A DNA stretch of 64,000 bases from JAHBWV01 sp964588385 (lineage in GTDB: Bacteria; Planctomycetota; Phycisphaerae; Phycisphaerales; UBA1924): NCBI GenBank assembly GCA_964588385.1, contig CAZPPG010000007.1:31019-95018 (forward strand), written 5' to 3'. Below the pieces are notes generated by a model, which worked only from the letters and a program-made list of their open reading frames with translations, was not told the DNA's origin and made no database searches. This document shows positions 8,030-16,395 of this stretch, in pieces. A program made the position numbers and the translations under genes. How positions within the stretch are numbered: the stretch's first letter is position 1; each line of letters opens with the position of its first letter.

Positions 8030-9230
8030 GCAAGACCCGCGCGATGAGAACGATCGCCATGCCGGGCCCGAGCCACCAAGTCTGACGCTCAACGAATCCA
8101 AACCAGAAGAACGGGCTCGCGATGACGACCGCGCCGGCAAGTATGAGCTGCTTGCGGCGACCTTCCGGACCGCCGATGCCGGCGTGGCCGTCACGCGTCG
8201 GAATGGCGATGAGCCACACGTACGCCGGGAAAAGCAGCCCATAGAACGACATGAACAGTCGATACCAGATGAGTTTCTCGGCCGGGTCTGTGAGCGATGG
8301 CGGCAGACGCACGTCGTCGCGTTTGAGAAGGACAAAGCCCGCAAGAAGCACGGCGGTCGCCACGAGAGACGAGAATGCCCCGCGTCCGAGAGAGCCGGCG
8401 GACTGCGCCCGGAGTGATCGGAGGTGAAACGTGATGGTTGCCGCGGCTTGCGCGCTCAGGTGGAGCACGAGAGCGTCCAGCAGCCAACGACGCGGTGTTG
8501 GACCAGCCGGAGCGTACTGCGGCGTGAAGATGGGGGCATAGCCCGTTGTGAACAGGATCATCGCGAGAAAGAAGAGACCGAAACCAAGGCCGAAGCCGAG
8601 CCCGGATTCCTTGCCTTGAAGGTGCTGTCTGGCCTTGTGAAACGTGAGATCGAGGTAGGGACAGAGCAGGAAGCCGAACACGCAAGTGGGAGCCAGAAAC
8701 AGAACCTCGAACTCCGGCAGCCGCATATCGCGGAGAGTCTCATTCGCGATCGCATCGGGCTGGGGAACCGGGAGTCCTACTCGAGACATCACAGCAAGGA
8801 CCACGCCGATGCTGATCCCATATGCGACCAACGCGATCAGACGCGGCCGATCGAACCACGACAGCAAGAGCGGCGCGACGAGTACTCCCAGTGACCCCAT
8901 GACACCGGTTCGCAGACCCTCGAGGGGGTGGATCACGAGCATCACGAATGCAAGGTGAAACGCGACAGTGATTGCGCTGAACGCGACACAGGCGAGACGA
9001 TGCCTTGCAACGAATCGGTGGCTGGCCTCAGGGCTCAGAACGACCCATCCCATAGCAGCGGCGCCCACGACGTTCGGAATCGCGAACGTGAGGTAGCCCG
9101 GCCATCCGAAGTCTCGAAGCAGAAGGATGGGCAGGAACATCCCGATGCACCACGTCCACGACACGGCGAGGTAGACCGCCCAGCCGAGAACCGCGTTCCA
9201 GCGGACCGATTGACCGTTGGGAGGAGGCAT
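7998..9230 (-). CDS. Polytopic membrane protein, about 12 TM segments, function unknown
   Basis: A 410-residue, very hydrophobic protein with about twelve predicted membrane helices. No transporter signature was recognised. Charged or polar residues within helices include the CPYLDLTFH segment and the H-rich helix LVLHLSAQAAATITFHL. It ends in a basic cytoplasmic tail. The start is the ATG at 9230; upstream in-frame codons would overlap the start region of the divergent exported-protein gene and look non-coding. The distribution of prolines and the PYLDLTFH motif recall the sodium/solute symporter type, but this is not firm. It is transcribed alone, convergent with queG. Confidence 0.75.
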   Translation of the reverse strand: MPPPNGQSVRWNAVLGWAVYLAVSWTWCIGMFLPILLLRDFGWPGYLTFAIPNVVGAAAMGWVVLSPEASHRFVARHRLACVAFSAITVAFHLAFVMLVIHPLEGLRTGVMGSLGVLVAPLLLSWFDRPRLIALVAYGISIGVVLAVMSRVGLPVPQPDAIANETLRDMRLPEFEVLFLAPTCVFGFLLCPYLDLTFHKARQHLQGKESGLGFGLGFGLFFLAMILFTTGYAPIFTPQYAPAGPTPRRWLLDALVLHLSAQAAATITFHLRSLRAQSAGSLGRGAFSSLVATAVLLAGFVLLKRDDVRLPPSLTDPAEKLIWYRLFMSFYGLLFPAYVWLIAIPTRDGHAGIGGPEGRRKQLILAGAVVIASPFFWFGFVERQTWWLGPGMAIVLIARVLLTPRSHRRAS

Positions 9231-9360
9231 GGGGCGGAGTGTAGGGAAACCGACCGGGCCCGCTTTTTGTGACGAACAGGTTGACGAATCCCGAACGTGC
9301 TGCACACTGGATGCGGCGGCCGCTGATTCCGGCCCCTGCACAGATCGGGAGTGCGATGCG

Positions 9361-10203
9361 ATGTGGACCACGAGGCTGATGGCGATGGCAGCATTGGGTG
9401 TGATTGGCGGCGTTGCGAGCGCCGGCTTCACGCGGAACATCATGATCACCGGCTATTGGCCGCAGACCAACAACATGGTGCGCCAGTTCAGCACCAACGC
9501 CTCGCAGAATCCTGACGGATGGGCCGGGGAGGACTGGGAGGGTCGGGGGTACAACATCCACTCTTTTTTCCCTGAGTTCCCCGGCGTGACCGGACCGAAC
9601 TGGGGCAAGGGACAGGGGGATTTTGAGGTCGACTACCAGGACACCGTCGCGGACTGGCATCGGATCACGGCGGAACTCAATCCGGTGGCGATCATCACGT
9701 TCAGCCGGGGGAACCCGGGCAGTTCTTGGGAGATCGAGACCCGTCACCGGCGTCGCGCGCGAATGGGATGGTCGCCTGATTACAGCTCGCCGACGCTTCC
9801 GGACGCGGATATCCCGATCTTTCAGGCACTCCCCGTGGGGACGGATCTCTTCTCTTCGTTGCCGAAGGACGAGATTCGTGCAGCTGTGCAGGCCGCGGGG
9901 ATCATCGAAGACGTGTATCTGGACACTACGGGCACGGGTGGCAACTTCCTCTCTGAGTTCATCGGACTGCACGGCGTGTGGTACAACTCGATGAACAACT
10001 CTGAAGACGCGGCCTATCGAAACTTCGCAGCGGGGCACATTCACGTCGGCATCGACACGCCCTTTGACGCTGCGGTGCAGGCGACGGAGATCACGCTTCG
10101 CACGCTCACGGACTATCTCGACACCGTTATTCCCACGCCCGGGACAGCGTCGCTGCTCGTGGCTGGCGCGGCGATGTTCGGGCATCGCCGCCGGCGTGCA
10201 TGA
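9361..10203 (+). CDS. Exported pyroglutamyl-peptidase-like protein with PEP-CTERM tail
   Basis: A 280-residue exported protein. It has a signal peptide (about 1-21), a body resembling peptidase C15 (pyrrolidone carboxypeptidase), and a C-terminal sorting tail, IPTPGTASLL then a hydrophobic stretch and RRRR (about 256-280). Family landmarks are the N-terminal MITGYWPQ (compare VLVTGFEPF), WEIE in the place of the catalytic Glu, and AGHIHVG around the catalytic His. Where active enzymes have TAG-x-x-x-CN, this protein reads TGGNFLSE, putting Ser at the Cys position. It may therefore be a changed or inactive enzyme at the cell surface. The start at 9361 (ATG) is chosen for the signal peptide; a GGGAG lies upstream. 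Confidence 0.65.
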   Translation: MWTTRLMAMAALGVIGGVASAGFTRNIMITGYWPQTNNMVRQFSTNASQNPDGWAGEDWEGRGYNIHSFFPEFPGVTGPNWGKGQGDFEVDYQDTVADWHRITAELNPVAIITFSRGNPGSSWEIETRHRRRARMGWSPDYSSPTLPDADIPIFQALPVGTDLFSSLPKDEIRAAVQAAGIIEDVYLDTTGTGGNFLSEFIGLHGVWYNSMNNSEDAAYRNFAAGHIHVGIDTPFDAAVQATEITLRTLTDYLDTVIPTPGTASLLVAGAAMFGHRRRRA

Positions 10204-10218
10204 CTGACGGTCAACCCT

Positions 10219-11184
10219 TTAGGGCTTGCGACTGAATGCGTCGAGCGCAAGGATCTCGAACATCACGTGCGAAGCGAGGAACGCGGTGATGTCCGAGACG
10301 TCCCTGTCCGGGAGCACCTCGACAACATCGGCGCCGACCAGGCGTGCGCCGCGGAGAGAGCGCAGGATCGCCAGCGCCTCTGCGCTGGTAAAGCCGCCGA
10401 CACATGGCGTGCCCGTGCCCGGCGCATAAGCCGGATCAACGCAATCAATGTCAAAGGTAAGGTATGTGTCACGCCGTCCGATTCGACCAAGGAACGCCGC
10501 GATCACTGCCGGCCCCTCGCGCTTCCATCGTTCGTAGGTCAGAACCGTGATTCCCTTTGATGCCGCGTAGTCGAGGTCGTCGCGCCGATTCAGGGGCCCC
10601 TTGATGCCGATGCTCAGCATGGCGTGCGGGTCGATCAATCCGTCTTCGATGGCGCGGATGAAAGGTGAGGCGTGGCCCCAGCGTTCGCCCCACACCGCGT
10701 CAACGGTGTCGAGGTGGCTGTCGAAGTGAATGAGGGCCAGGCCGGACTCGGGCTTCCCGCGTCGGAGCCACGTGGCGCGGATGTTTGCGTATGCGATGGA
10801 GTGGTCGCCACCGACCGCGAGCAGCTTGGTGTGCGTCTTGTCGCCCAGCGCTTCTGCAAATCGAGTGACGGCGTCGAGTGTCTCTTTGATGCCGTACGGG
10901 CGCACCGGTGCGTCACCCGCATCCGCAAGCGAGAGGACCTCGCAGACGTTGGTGTCATGCTCGATGGAATACGGCTTCACGTACTGAGACGCCTCCCGGA
11001 TCGCCCGAGGCCCGAATCGGGCGCCAGGTCGATACGTGACTCCTCCGTCGAACGGCACGCCATAGATCGCCCAGTCCAACGGGAGGTGTTCGGCCGCGAC
11101 GGACTCAAGGAGTGGATAGCGGCAGAACGTGCAGGGACCGGCAAACCGGGGCGTCGTTCGGGCATCGGGAAGGCGGGTTCGCAT
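10219..11184 (-). CDS. speB: Agmatinase/arginase-family ureohydrolase
   Basis: Binuclear manganese ureohydrolase (321 residues). The metal-binding motifs are complete: GGDHS (125-129), DSHLD (155-159) and DIDCVDP (245-251, followed by AYAPGTGTP). The substrate is most likely agmatine, giving putrescine and urea, because DPAYAPGTGTPCVGG and the YGVPFDGG N-terminal motif (41-48) are typical of agmatinases. Formiminoglutamase or guanidinobutyrase cannot be excluded. An N-terminal CTFCRY segment is an unusual extra Cys pair. The start is the ATG at 11184; the upstream frame runs into the divergent MBL gene region. It converges on the PEP-CTERM protein with only 15 bases between. Confidence 0.85.
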   Translation of the reverse strand: MRTRLPDARTTPRFAGPCTFCRYPLLESVAAEHLPLDWAIYGVPFDGGVTYRPGARFGPRAIREASQYVKPYSIEHDTNVCEVLSLADAGDAPVRPYGIKETLDAVTRFAEALGDKTHTKLLAVGGDHSIAYANIRATWLRRGKPESGLALIHFDSHLDTVDAVWGERWGHASPFIRAIEDGLIDPHAMLSIGIKGPLNRRDDLDYAASKGITVLTYERWKREGPAVIAAFLGRIGRRDTYLTFDIDCVDPAYAPGTGTPCVGGFTSAEALAILRSLRGARLVGADVVEVLPDRDVSDITAFLASHVMFEILALDAFSRKP

Positions 11185-11269
11185 GGGTGCACAGTGTATC
11201 GGTTCGACGGTCTGCGTTCGTTTGCGTATGGGCGTCCGATCGCCCGGCAAGGTCCGTACGATCGTGCCC

Positions 11270-12256
11270 ATGGCACAGCTCGCTCGAGGCGTCTCAGACA
11301 AGGCCGGACTCGACGTTCGCTATCGCTGGAAGCTGCTTCGCGCGGGCGGTTTCAAGCTCGATGCGGGGAGCATGTTTGGGCTCATCCCGCGCGTGGTCTG
11401 GTCCAGATCGGTCCCGACGGATGAGCAGGGCCGGATGGACGTGCATCACAACTGCCTGCTGCTGGAACGAGCCACTGACGTGCCGCAGGGAGTCGACGCT
11501 CCAAAGCTCATCCTGCTGGAGTGCGGCACGGGAAACAAGCTCGACGCGAAGATGGCGAGCGTGTTCGCGCTGGAGCCGCGATGGGTCTATGACGCGCTCC
11601 ATGAACTGAACTGTTCCCCGGCGGACATCGAGCGCGTGGTGGTGACACACCTGCACTTTGATCATGCGGGAGGGCTGACCCGCAGGCCGCTCGCGGGGGA
11701 GTCGGGCGGGGCTCACCATGCGGTGGCGAGCTTTCCGAACGCGACGATCCATGTGCAGGCCAGGGAATGGTCGGACGCGATTGCGAATCGGAGCGTGATG
11801 ACCAAGACCTACTACAAGGACCATCTGGAGCCCATTGCCGAGCGCGTGGTGAAGGTTGACTCTCCGCGGCCGTTCGTCGCGGGGGCGATGGTTGAGCGGG
11901 ACGCGGATCCGGCGGTTCCGCTCGATCTTCGCCAGACCGAGGTTGCGCCCGGTGTCAGGGTGTTTCTGGTTCCGGGCCACACCTGGGGGCAGCAGGCGAT
12001 GAGCTTCCGGGATCCCGACGGGCGGACCGTCGTTTTCACACCGGATGTGATGCCGACAGCGGCTCATCTCGGTTCGGCATACTCACTGGCTTACGACGTG
12101 GAGCCCTATACCTCGATGGTCTCCAAACGGTGGTTTCTGGGCGAGGCCGCGCGGCGTCACTGGACGCTGGTTCTCGACCACGAGCCGGGAAATCCGGTCC
12201 GAATGGTCGAGTCCGACGACAAGGGGTGGTTCCGCCTGGTCGAGTCTTCGCCATAA
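11270..12256 (+). CDS. MBL-fold metallohydrolase
   Basis: A 328-residue metallo-beta-lactamase-fold hydrolase. The zinc motif HLHFDH lies at 127-132 (THLHFDHAGG). Later ligands are seen as PGHTWGQQ, FTPDVMP and LDHEPG, so a two-metal site is expected. The HLHFDHAGGL context occurs in lactonase-like and generic MBL hydrolases; the substrate is unknown. The start is not secure: the ATG at 11270 gives the best domain start but its RBS is weak. An ATG at 11228 is an alternative. It is divergent from the agmatinase gene and followed after 51 bases by the hotdog-protein gene. Confidence 0.8.
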   Translation: MAQLARGVSDKAGLDVRYRWKLLRAGGFKLDAGSMFGLIPRVVWSRSVPTDEQGRMDVHHNCLLLERATDVPQGVDAPKLILLECGTGNKLDAKMASVFALEPRWVYDALHELNCSPADIERVVVTHLHFDHAGGLTRRPLAGESGGAHHAVASFPNATIHVQAREWSDAIANRSVMTKTYYKDHLEPIAERVVKVDSPRPFVAGAMVERDADPAVPLDLRQTEVAPGVRVFLVPGHTWGQQAMSFRDPDGRTVVFTPDVMPTAAHLGSAYSLAYDVEPYTSMVSKRWFLGEAARRHWTLVLDHEPGNPVRMVESDDKGWFRLVESSP

Positions 12257-12307
12257 GCGCGAGGCAGGGAACGCATCCCTACACTTCCCGATCAGAGCGA
12301 GGCCAGC

Positions 12308-13012
12308 GTGTCGCAGACCACACCCACCAACCCGACGCTTCTTCCCCCGATCCCGGGCGCTGGCGATCCGGCGGGCGGAGAAGGTCGGGCCGCGCCTTCG
12401 GTTGACCCAGTTGCAGATGGCGGTTCACTGGCCCAGGAGTCCGATACGGACGGTCGGTCCCGCGCCACGCGTAAGGGGAAGCGGCCGCTTTCTGAACGGA
12501 TTGAGGCGTACGTGAGTCGCCTCTCAAGCAGGAACAACTTCTGGCATCGTGTGACGTCGCTGATCTGGCTGCCCTACGCGTTTCGCTCGGGCATCAAGAT
12601 GAAACGGATCGACGGCAAGACCTTCGAGGCCGTGCTGCCGTTTCGTCGGTTCAATCGAAACTGGTACAACGCGATGGCGGGCGCGGCGCTCCTGGGCAAC
12701 GCCGAGATCGCTGGTGGTATGTATGTCTTCGGCATCTGCGGCGGCGACTACACGGTCGTCTGCAAGCACCTGGAGTACAAGTTCCTCCGGCCGTGCTTCG
12801 GTCCTGCCCGCTACCTCATCACGCCTTTGGAAGATCTTCACGCGCTGGTCGGGCAGGGCGGTGAGTTCAACATCACGATCAAGATGGACGTGCAGCAGCA
12901 GCTCAACAAACCGGGCGACAAGCCCAAGCGGGTGGGGCGGGCGACGGCCACGTTCCACGTGACGCCGAAGTCCCACCACAAACACAAGAAAGCCGCCCGG
13001 GCGGGCAAGTGA
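12308..13012 (+). CDS. Hotdog-fold protein, DUF4442/PaaI-thioesterase-like
   Basis: A 234-residue protein. The first 60 residues are a Pro/Gly/Ser-rich, poorly ordered tail. Residues from about 75 look like the DUF4442 hotdog family: the segment NAMAGAALLGNAEIAGG and a strand ending KFLRPC match the pattern (H/N)xGSMFGGAL...RFLRPG seen in these acyl-CoA thioesterase relatives. A catalytic Asp/Asn of true PaaI enzymes cannot be assigned with certainty. The C-terminus is Lys/His-rich. The start is GTG at 12308, preceded by a GAGG. The stop overlaps the ATG of tilS by one base, so translation is probably coupled. Confidence 0.65.
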   Translation: MSQTTPTNPTLLPPIPGAGDPAGGEGRAAPSVDPVADGGSLAQESDTDGRSRATRKGKRPLSERIEAYVSRLSSRNNFWHRVTSLIWLPYAFRSGIKMKRIDGKTFEAVLPFRRFNRNWYNAMAGAALLGNAEIAGGMYVFGICGGDYTVVCKHLEYKFLRPCFGPARYLITPLEDLHALVGQGGEFNITIKMDVQQQLNKPGDKPKRVGRATATFHVTPKSHHKHKKAARAGK

Positions 13013-14136
13013 TGGACGTGCGCTCGTCGAGCGCGGGCGTCTCACGCGATCGTGCGGCTCGCACGATCGTCACGTCATATCGGCTGCTGACGCGCGCGTG
13101 CACAGGGGCTGACCGAGATGCCGACCGGGGCGTGCTGGTCGCATGCTCGGGCGGCGCCGACTCGGTCGCGCTGACGCTCGCGCTGGCCGGCGCGGGTGTT
13201 CCGGTGGTCGTCGGCCATGTGGTCCACGATCTGAGGGCGGATACCGACGCAATCTCCGATCGAGACCACGTTCGTTCCATCGCCACCAGACTCAGGCTCC
13301 GCTTCGTGGAGTCTGCAGTTCGGGTCCGTGACGCCCGGGGAAACGTCGAAGCGAACGCACGTCGGGCCAGGTACGCCGCTCTGGGCCGGCTTGCGGCGGA
13401 CGCCGGGCTTGGGTTTGTCGCGACGGGGCATCACGCGGACGACGTGCTCGAGACGCTGCTGATGCGTCTGATGAGAGGGGCGGGACCGAGGGGCCTTGCC
13501 GGGCCGGCGCCGAGTCGGAAGCTCTCAGGGGGGCAAGGCTCACACGTGTCGGACGTGTGGTTGATCCGTCCCATGTTGAGCGTTTCACGCGCCGATGCCG
13601 AGCGCATCTGCAAGTTGGCCGATGGAGGAGCGGGAATCGGATGGGTCCATGATCGCACCAATGACGACTTGGCGCTGATGCGCAACGCGCTCCGGACGAG
13701 AGTTGTTCCGATCCTGCGAGAACTCTCGCCCGGCGTGGCGATTCGCGCGGGTCACGCGGCTGAGCTACTGCGGGACGCGACCCGCCTCCTTGATGAGCGC
13801 GTGACTGCCCTTCTTGACATGGCAACCCGCGAGGGCGGGGCGATCGTCATGGATCGCATCTCACTCGCTCCTCAGCCCGGCGTGGTCGTCGGGGACGCGC
13901 TTCGCCGGGCCGTGTCGGAGGTGGCGGGGGGAGTCGGACTCGACCGGATCCCTGCGGCAGAACTGGAGCGAGCCGTCGCTGCGATCCGCGACACACGGGG
14001 CGACATGCGTACATTCGGATGGGGCGATGGCGGGCGGATTCGAGTGACCGTGCACCGCGACCGTGTCCTTGTGAAGTTGGCCGGAGGTCAGCATGTCGGC
14101 GAAGCGGATCGTTCTGGTGGGTCATTGCGGGCCTGA
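13012..14136 (+). CDS. tilS: tRNA(Ile)-lysidine synthetase
   Basis: ATP-dependent enzyme (374 residues) that adds lysine to C34 of the CAU-anticodon tRNA-Ile so that it reads AUA. The N-type ATP pyrophosphatase P-loop SGGADS is at 46-51. Further family signs are VGHVVHDLR, the block GHHADDVLETLLMRLMRG, a downstream PML segment and the RNALRTRVVPIL segment. The length fits forms with a shortened C-terminal region. The ATG at 13012 overlaps the stop of the upstream gene by one base; a GTG at 13009 is an alternative. Its 3' end overlaps the next gene by 44 bases. Confidence 0.92.
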   Translation: MDVRSSSAGVSRDRAARTIVTSYRLLTRACTGADRDADRGVLVACSGGADSVALTLALAGAGVPVVVGHVVHDLRADTDAISDRDHVRSIATRLRLRFVESAVRVRDARGNVEANARRARYAALGRLAADAGLGFVATGHHADDVLETLLMRLMRGAGPRGLAGPAPSRKLSGGQGSHVSDVWLIRPMLSVSRADAERICKLADGGAGIGWVHDRTNDDLALMRNALRTRVVPILRELSPGVAIRAGHAAELLRDATRLLDERVTALLDMATREGGAIVMDRISLAPQPGVVVGDALRRAVSEVAGGVGLDRIPAAELERAVAAIRDTRGDMRTFGWGDGGRIRVTVHRDRVLVKLAGGQHVGEADRSGGSLRA

Positions 14137-14470
14137 TGGGTTCGCGCTCAAGAGCGCCCTTCAGAGCTTTGCCCCGGGTGCGGTGGTCGAGTCCGTGGGC
14201 GATGAGGAGGCCGCGTCACGAGCCGCGCTCGCCAGCGACCTGCTTGTTGTGAACCGTCTGCTGGATGGGGACTTTGACGTGCCGAGCGGGGTGGAGTTGA
14301 TCCGTCAGTTGGCCCTTCGCGGCGTGGCGGCAAGGTTGATGCTGGTGTCCAACTTTCGGGACGCCCAGGAGGAGGCGGAAGCAGCCGGTGCAGTCCCCGG
14401 GTTTGGAAAGCGGGAGCTCTATGCCGAGGCGACACGCCGCAAGGTACGTGATTCTCTTGGGCTTGATTGA
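14093..14470 (+). CDS. Pseudo-receiver protein (response-regulator-like, phospho-Asp replaced)
   Basis: A stand-alone protein of 125 residues with the length and pattern of a CheY-like receiver: beta1 RIVLVG, beta3 SDLLVVNRLLDG, beta4 LMLVSNF and a C-terminal GFGKREL carrying the conserved Lys (Lys106). The phospho-acceptor position that is normally Asp appears as Asn54, and the acidic pair after beta1 is reduced to a single Asp15. Ser86 sits in the Ser/Thr position. It therefore probably cannot be phosphorylated in the usual way. The gene overlaps tilS by 44 bases. No kinase adjoins it. The receiver assignment rests on pattern only. Confidence 0.6.
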   Translation: MSAKRIVLVGHCGPDGFALKSALQSFAPGAVVESVGDEEAASRAALASDLLVVNRLLDGDFDVPSGVELIRQLALRGVAARLMLVSNFRDAQEEAEAAGAVPGFGKRELYAEATRRKVRDSLGLD

Positions 14471-14505
14471 ATCGATCGCCGGGATCGGAACTCAAGCGAG
14501 AGGTC

Positions 14506-15237
14506 TCAACGCCGCGGGATCGACGCGGCTCCGTCCGTGGCTCGACGCTTGAGTGCGTCCAGCGATGCGGTGTCGTTGAATGCGTAGAGCGACAGAACCT
14601 GCCTGTCCGGCCCAATCAGGAACAAGCGAGAGGGGTGCATGATGTTGTTCATCGTGCTGCCGTCGGCGAGCGTGATCGGCCGCGATGGATCGTCCTGGAT
14701 CTCGAACTTGAGGCTGTCGGAGACGATTTTCCGGATCTGCGACTCCTCGCCTGTCATCCACGCCCAGCGGGCGTGATCGACACCGAGCCGATCAGCGTGT
14801 GCCTTGATGACGGCCGGTGTGTCGTTCACCGGATCAACACTGATCGAGGCGAATCGAACGCCGGTTCCCACCAGTTGGGTCTGGAGCGACAGCATCGCCG
14901 CGGTCATGCCGGGACACACGAAAGGACAGTTCGTGAACGAGAAGTCCAGGATCGTGATGCGGCCGTCAAAGACCGACTGGTCCACCGGGCGACCGTGCTG
15001 ATCCAGCAGGCTGAATGGAGGAATGACAAGCCCCTCGAGCCCCTCGTCCGGTCGCAGCGGCGCGGAACGCGCTGCATCTTGAGTGTTTCCGGGGAGGGCC
15101 GGTCGCTTCGGCCGAAACGTGATCATGATGCCTGAGCCGATGATGACCGTCGCGGTCGCCACCATGGCCAAAAGGAGCCAGCGCGGGAGGGTCGGCGCGG
15201 ATGTCGCAGGTTCTCTTGCGGGCGCGGGTTCGTGCAT
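14506..15237 (-). CDS. SCO1/SenC-family copper chaperone
   Basis: A 243-residue protein with an N-terminal membrane anchor (about 20-40) and a thioredoxin-like SCO domain facing outward. The copper/redox ligands are Cys104 and Cys108 in NCPFVCPG and His201 in NIMHPSRLFLI, so the full CxxxC...H set is present. SCO proteins help load the CuA centre of cytochrome c oxidase. It lies 45 bases downstream of ctaB (haem O synthase) on the same strand, which fits a respiratory oxidase assembly unit. The structural oxidase genes are not in the window. The 3' end converges on the pseudo-receiver gene. Confidence 0.93.
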   Translation of the reverse strand: MHEPAPAREPATSAPTLPRWLLLAMVATATVIIGSGIMITFRPKRPALPGNTQDAARSAPLRPDEGLEGLVIPPFSLLDQHGRPVDQSVFDGRITILDFSFTNCPFVCPGMTAAMLSLQTQLVGTGVRFASISVDPVNDTPAVIKAHADRLGVDHARWAWMTGEESQIRKIVSDSLKFEIQDDPSRPITLADGSTMNNIMHPSRLFLIGPDRQVLSLYAFNDTASLDALKRRATDGAASIPRR

Positions 15238-15282
15238 GGGAATCTGGTCCTGGGTGCGATTCGCTCACGCGCCATCCGGCCG

Positions 15283-16251
15283 TCACATGAACACGTGGAC
15301 AAACGCGTCGAGCACCATGGCGATCAGAAGGAGTGGGAGGTGGATAATCGAAGCGAAGAAAAGTCGACGGGCTGCTGGCCTTGTCCTTCTCCCGGCCATC
15401 TGAATGGACAGAGCCAGAAACGCGACACCTGTCAGGCTGGCAACCGAGAGGTACAGCGGACCCAAGAGCTCCGGCATCGCCCATGCGGGCCAGAGCGTCG
15501 CAGGGAGCAGTAAAACCGAGGTGAAGACGATTGCTGTGGCGGTCTTGATGCCGCTGGGATCCGTCATTGGCAGCACGCGGAATCCGCCGTGGGCGTAATC
15601 CTCTCGGTAGAGCCAAGCGATCGCCCAGAAGTGGGGCAGCTGCCAGATTGTCATAAGGACGAACAGGGAAACCCCGCCAGCCGCAAAGATGTCGCCTGAA
15701 ACGGTACCAACGCTCGTCCATCCGATCAGTGGGGGCAGCGATCCGGGAATGGTCCCGACCAAGGTGGCCATCGCGGTCCGAGTTTTCAGAGGCGTGTACG
15801 CGAGCACATACACCAGCATGCACGCCAGGGAGACGAGCATGGGTGCCAACCCGACGCTCAGGCCGAGGACGAGGAGACCTGCCGCGCACAGCGACATGCC
15901 GGCCGCGAGGACCATTCGAGCGCTCAGGTGCCCCGCCGGAATCGGTCGCATGGCGGTCCGGGGCATTCGGGCATCGCGATCTCGCTCCAGCCACTGATTG
16001 AGGGCGTTGGCGCCGGCAGCGGAAAGGAAGGTGCCGATCGTGCATCCGGAAAGGGCGATCGCAAGCTCGAGCGCGGTCCAACTCCGCCCAAGAGCAGCCA
16101 TCGCGAATCCGACCAGAGCGGTGATGGTGACAAGTCGCGTGATGCCGGGCTTGGTTGTCGCGATCACCGCTTGCACAAACGTCGGCGGCGAACTTAGCGC
16201 GTCGTTCACGCTTTCGAGGCGACTTGAGATCGAGGTGGGGTGCTGTGTCAA
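15283..16251 (-). CDS. ctaB: Protohaem IX farnesyltransferase (haem O synthase)
   Basis: Integral membrane prenyltransferase (322 residues, about nine helices) that attaches a farnesyl group to haem B. The prenyl-diphosphate-binding motif is NQWLERDRDARMPRTAMRP (85-103), and the second loop reads YTPLKTRTAMATLVGTIPGS (20 residues, about 154-173). HFWAIAWLYREDY is also typical. The first start in frame is a TTG at 16251; a GTG at 16209 is possible and no strong RBS decides between them. It is followed by the SCO gene, forming an oxidase-assembly pair. Confidence 0.95.
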   Translation of the reverse strand: MTQHPTSISSRLESVNDALSSPPTFVQAVIATTKPGITRLVTITALVGFAMAALGRSWTALELAIALSGCTIGTFLSAAGANALNQWLERDRDARMPRTAMRPIPAGHLSARMVLAAGMSLCAAGLLVLGLSVGLAPMLVSLACMLVYVLAYTPLKTRTAMATLVGTIPGSLPPLIGWTSVGTVSGDIFAAGGVSLFVLMTIWQLPHFWAIAWLYREDYAHGGFRVLPMTDPSGIKTATAIVFTSVLLLPATLWPAWAMPELLGPLYLSVASLTGVAFLALSIQMAGRRTRPAARRLFFASIIHLPLLLIAMVLDAFVHVFM

Positions 16252-16395
16252 CGGAGTGCTGCTTCGAGCGGGCCGACGGTCGGGATCCTGTACAACAGCA
16301 CGAATTGCTGTCAGGCGGGAAGTCTTTTCCGAATCAGTATATACGGCAACGTGACGCTCGGTCCGACCCTCGCTGGGGTCGAATCTCTGTCGGTG

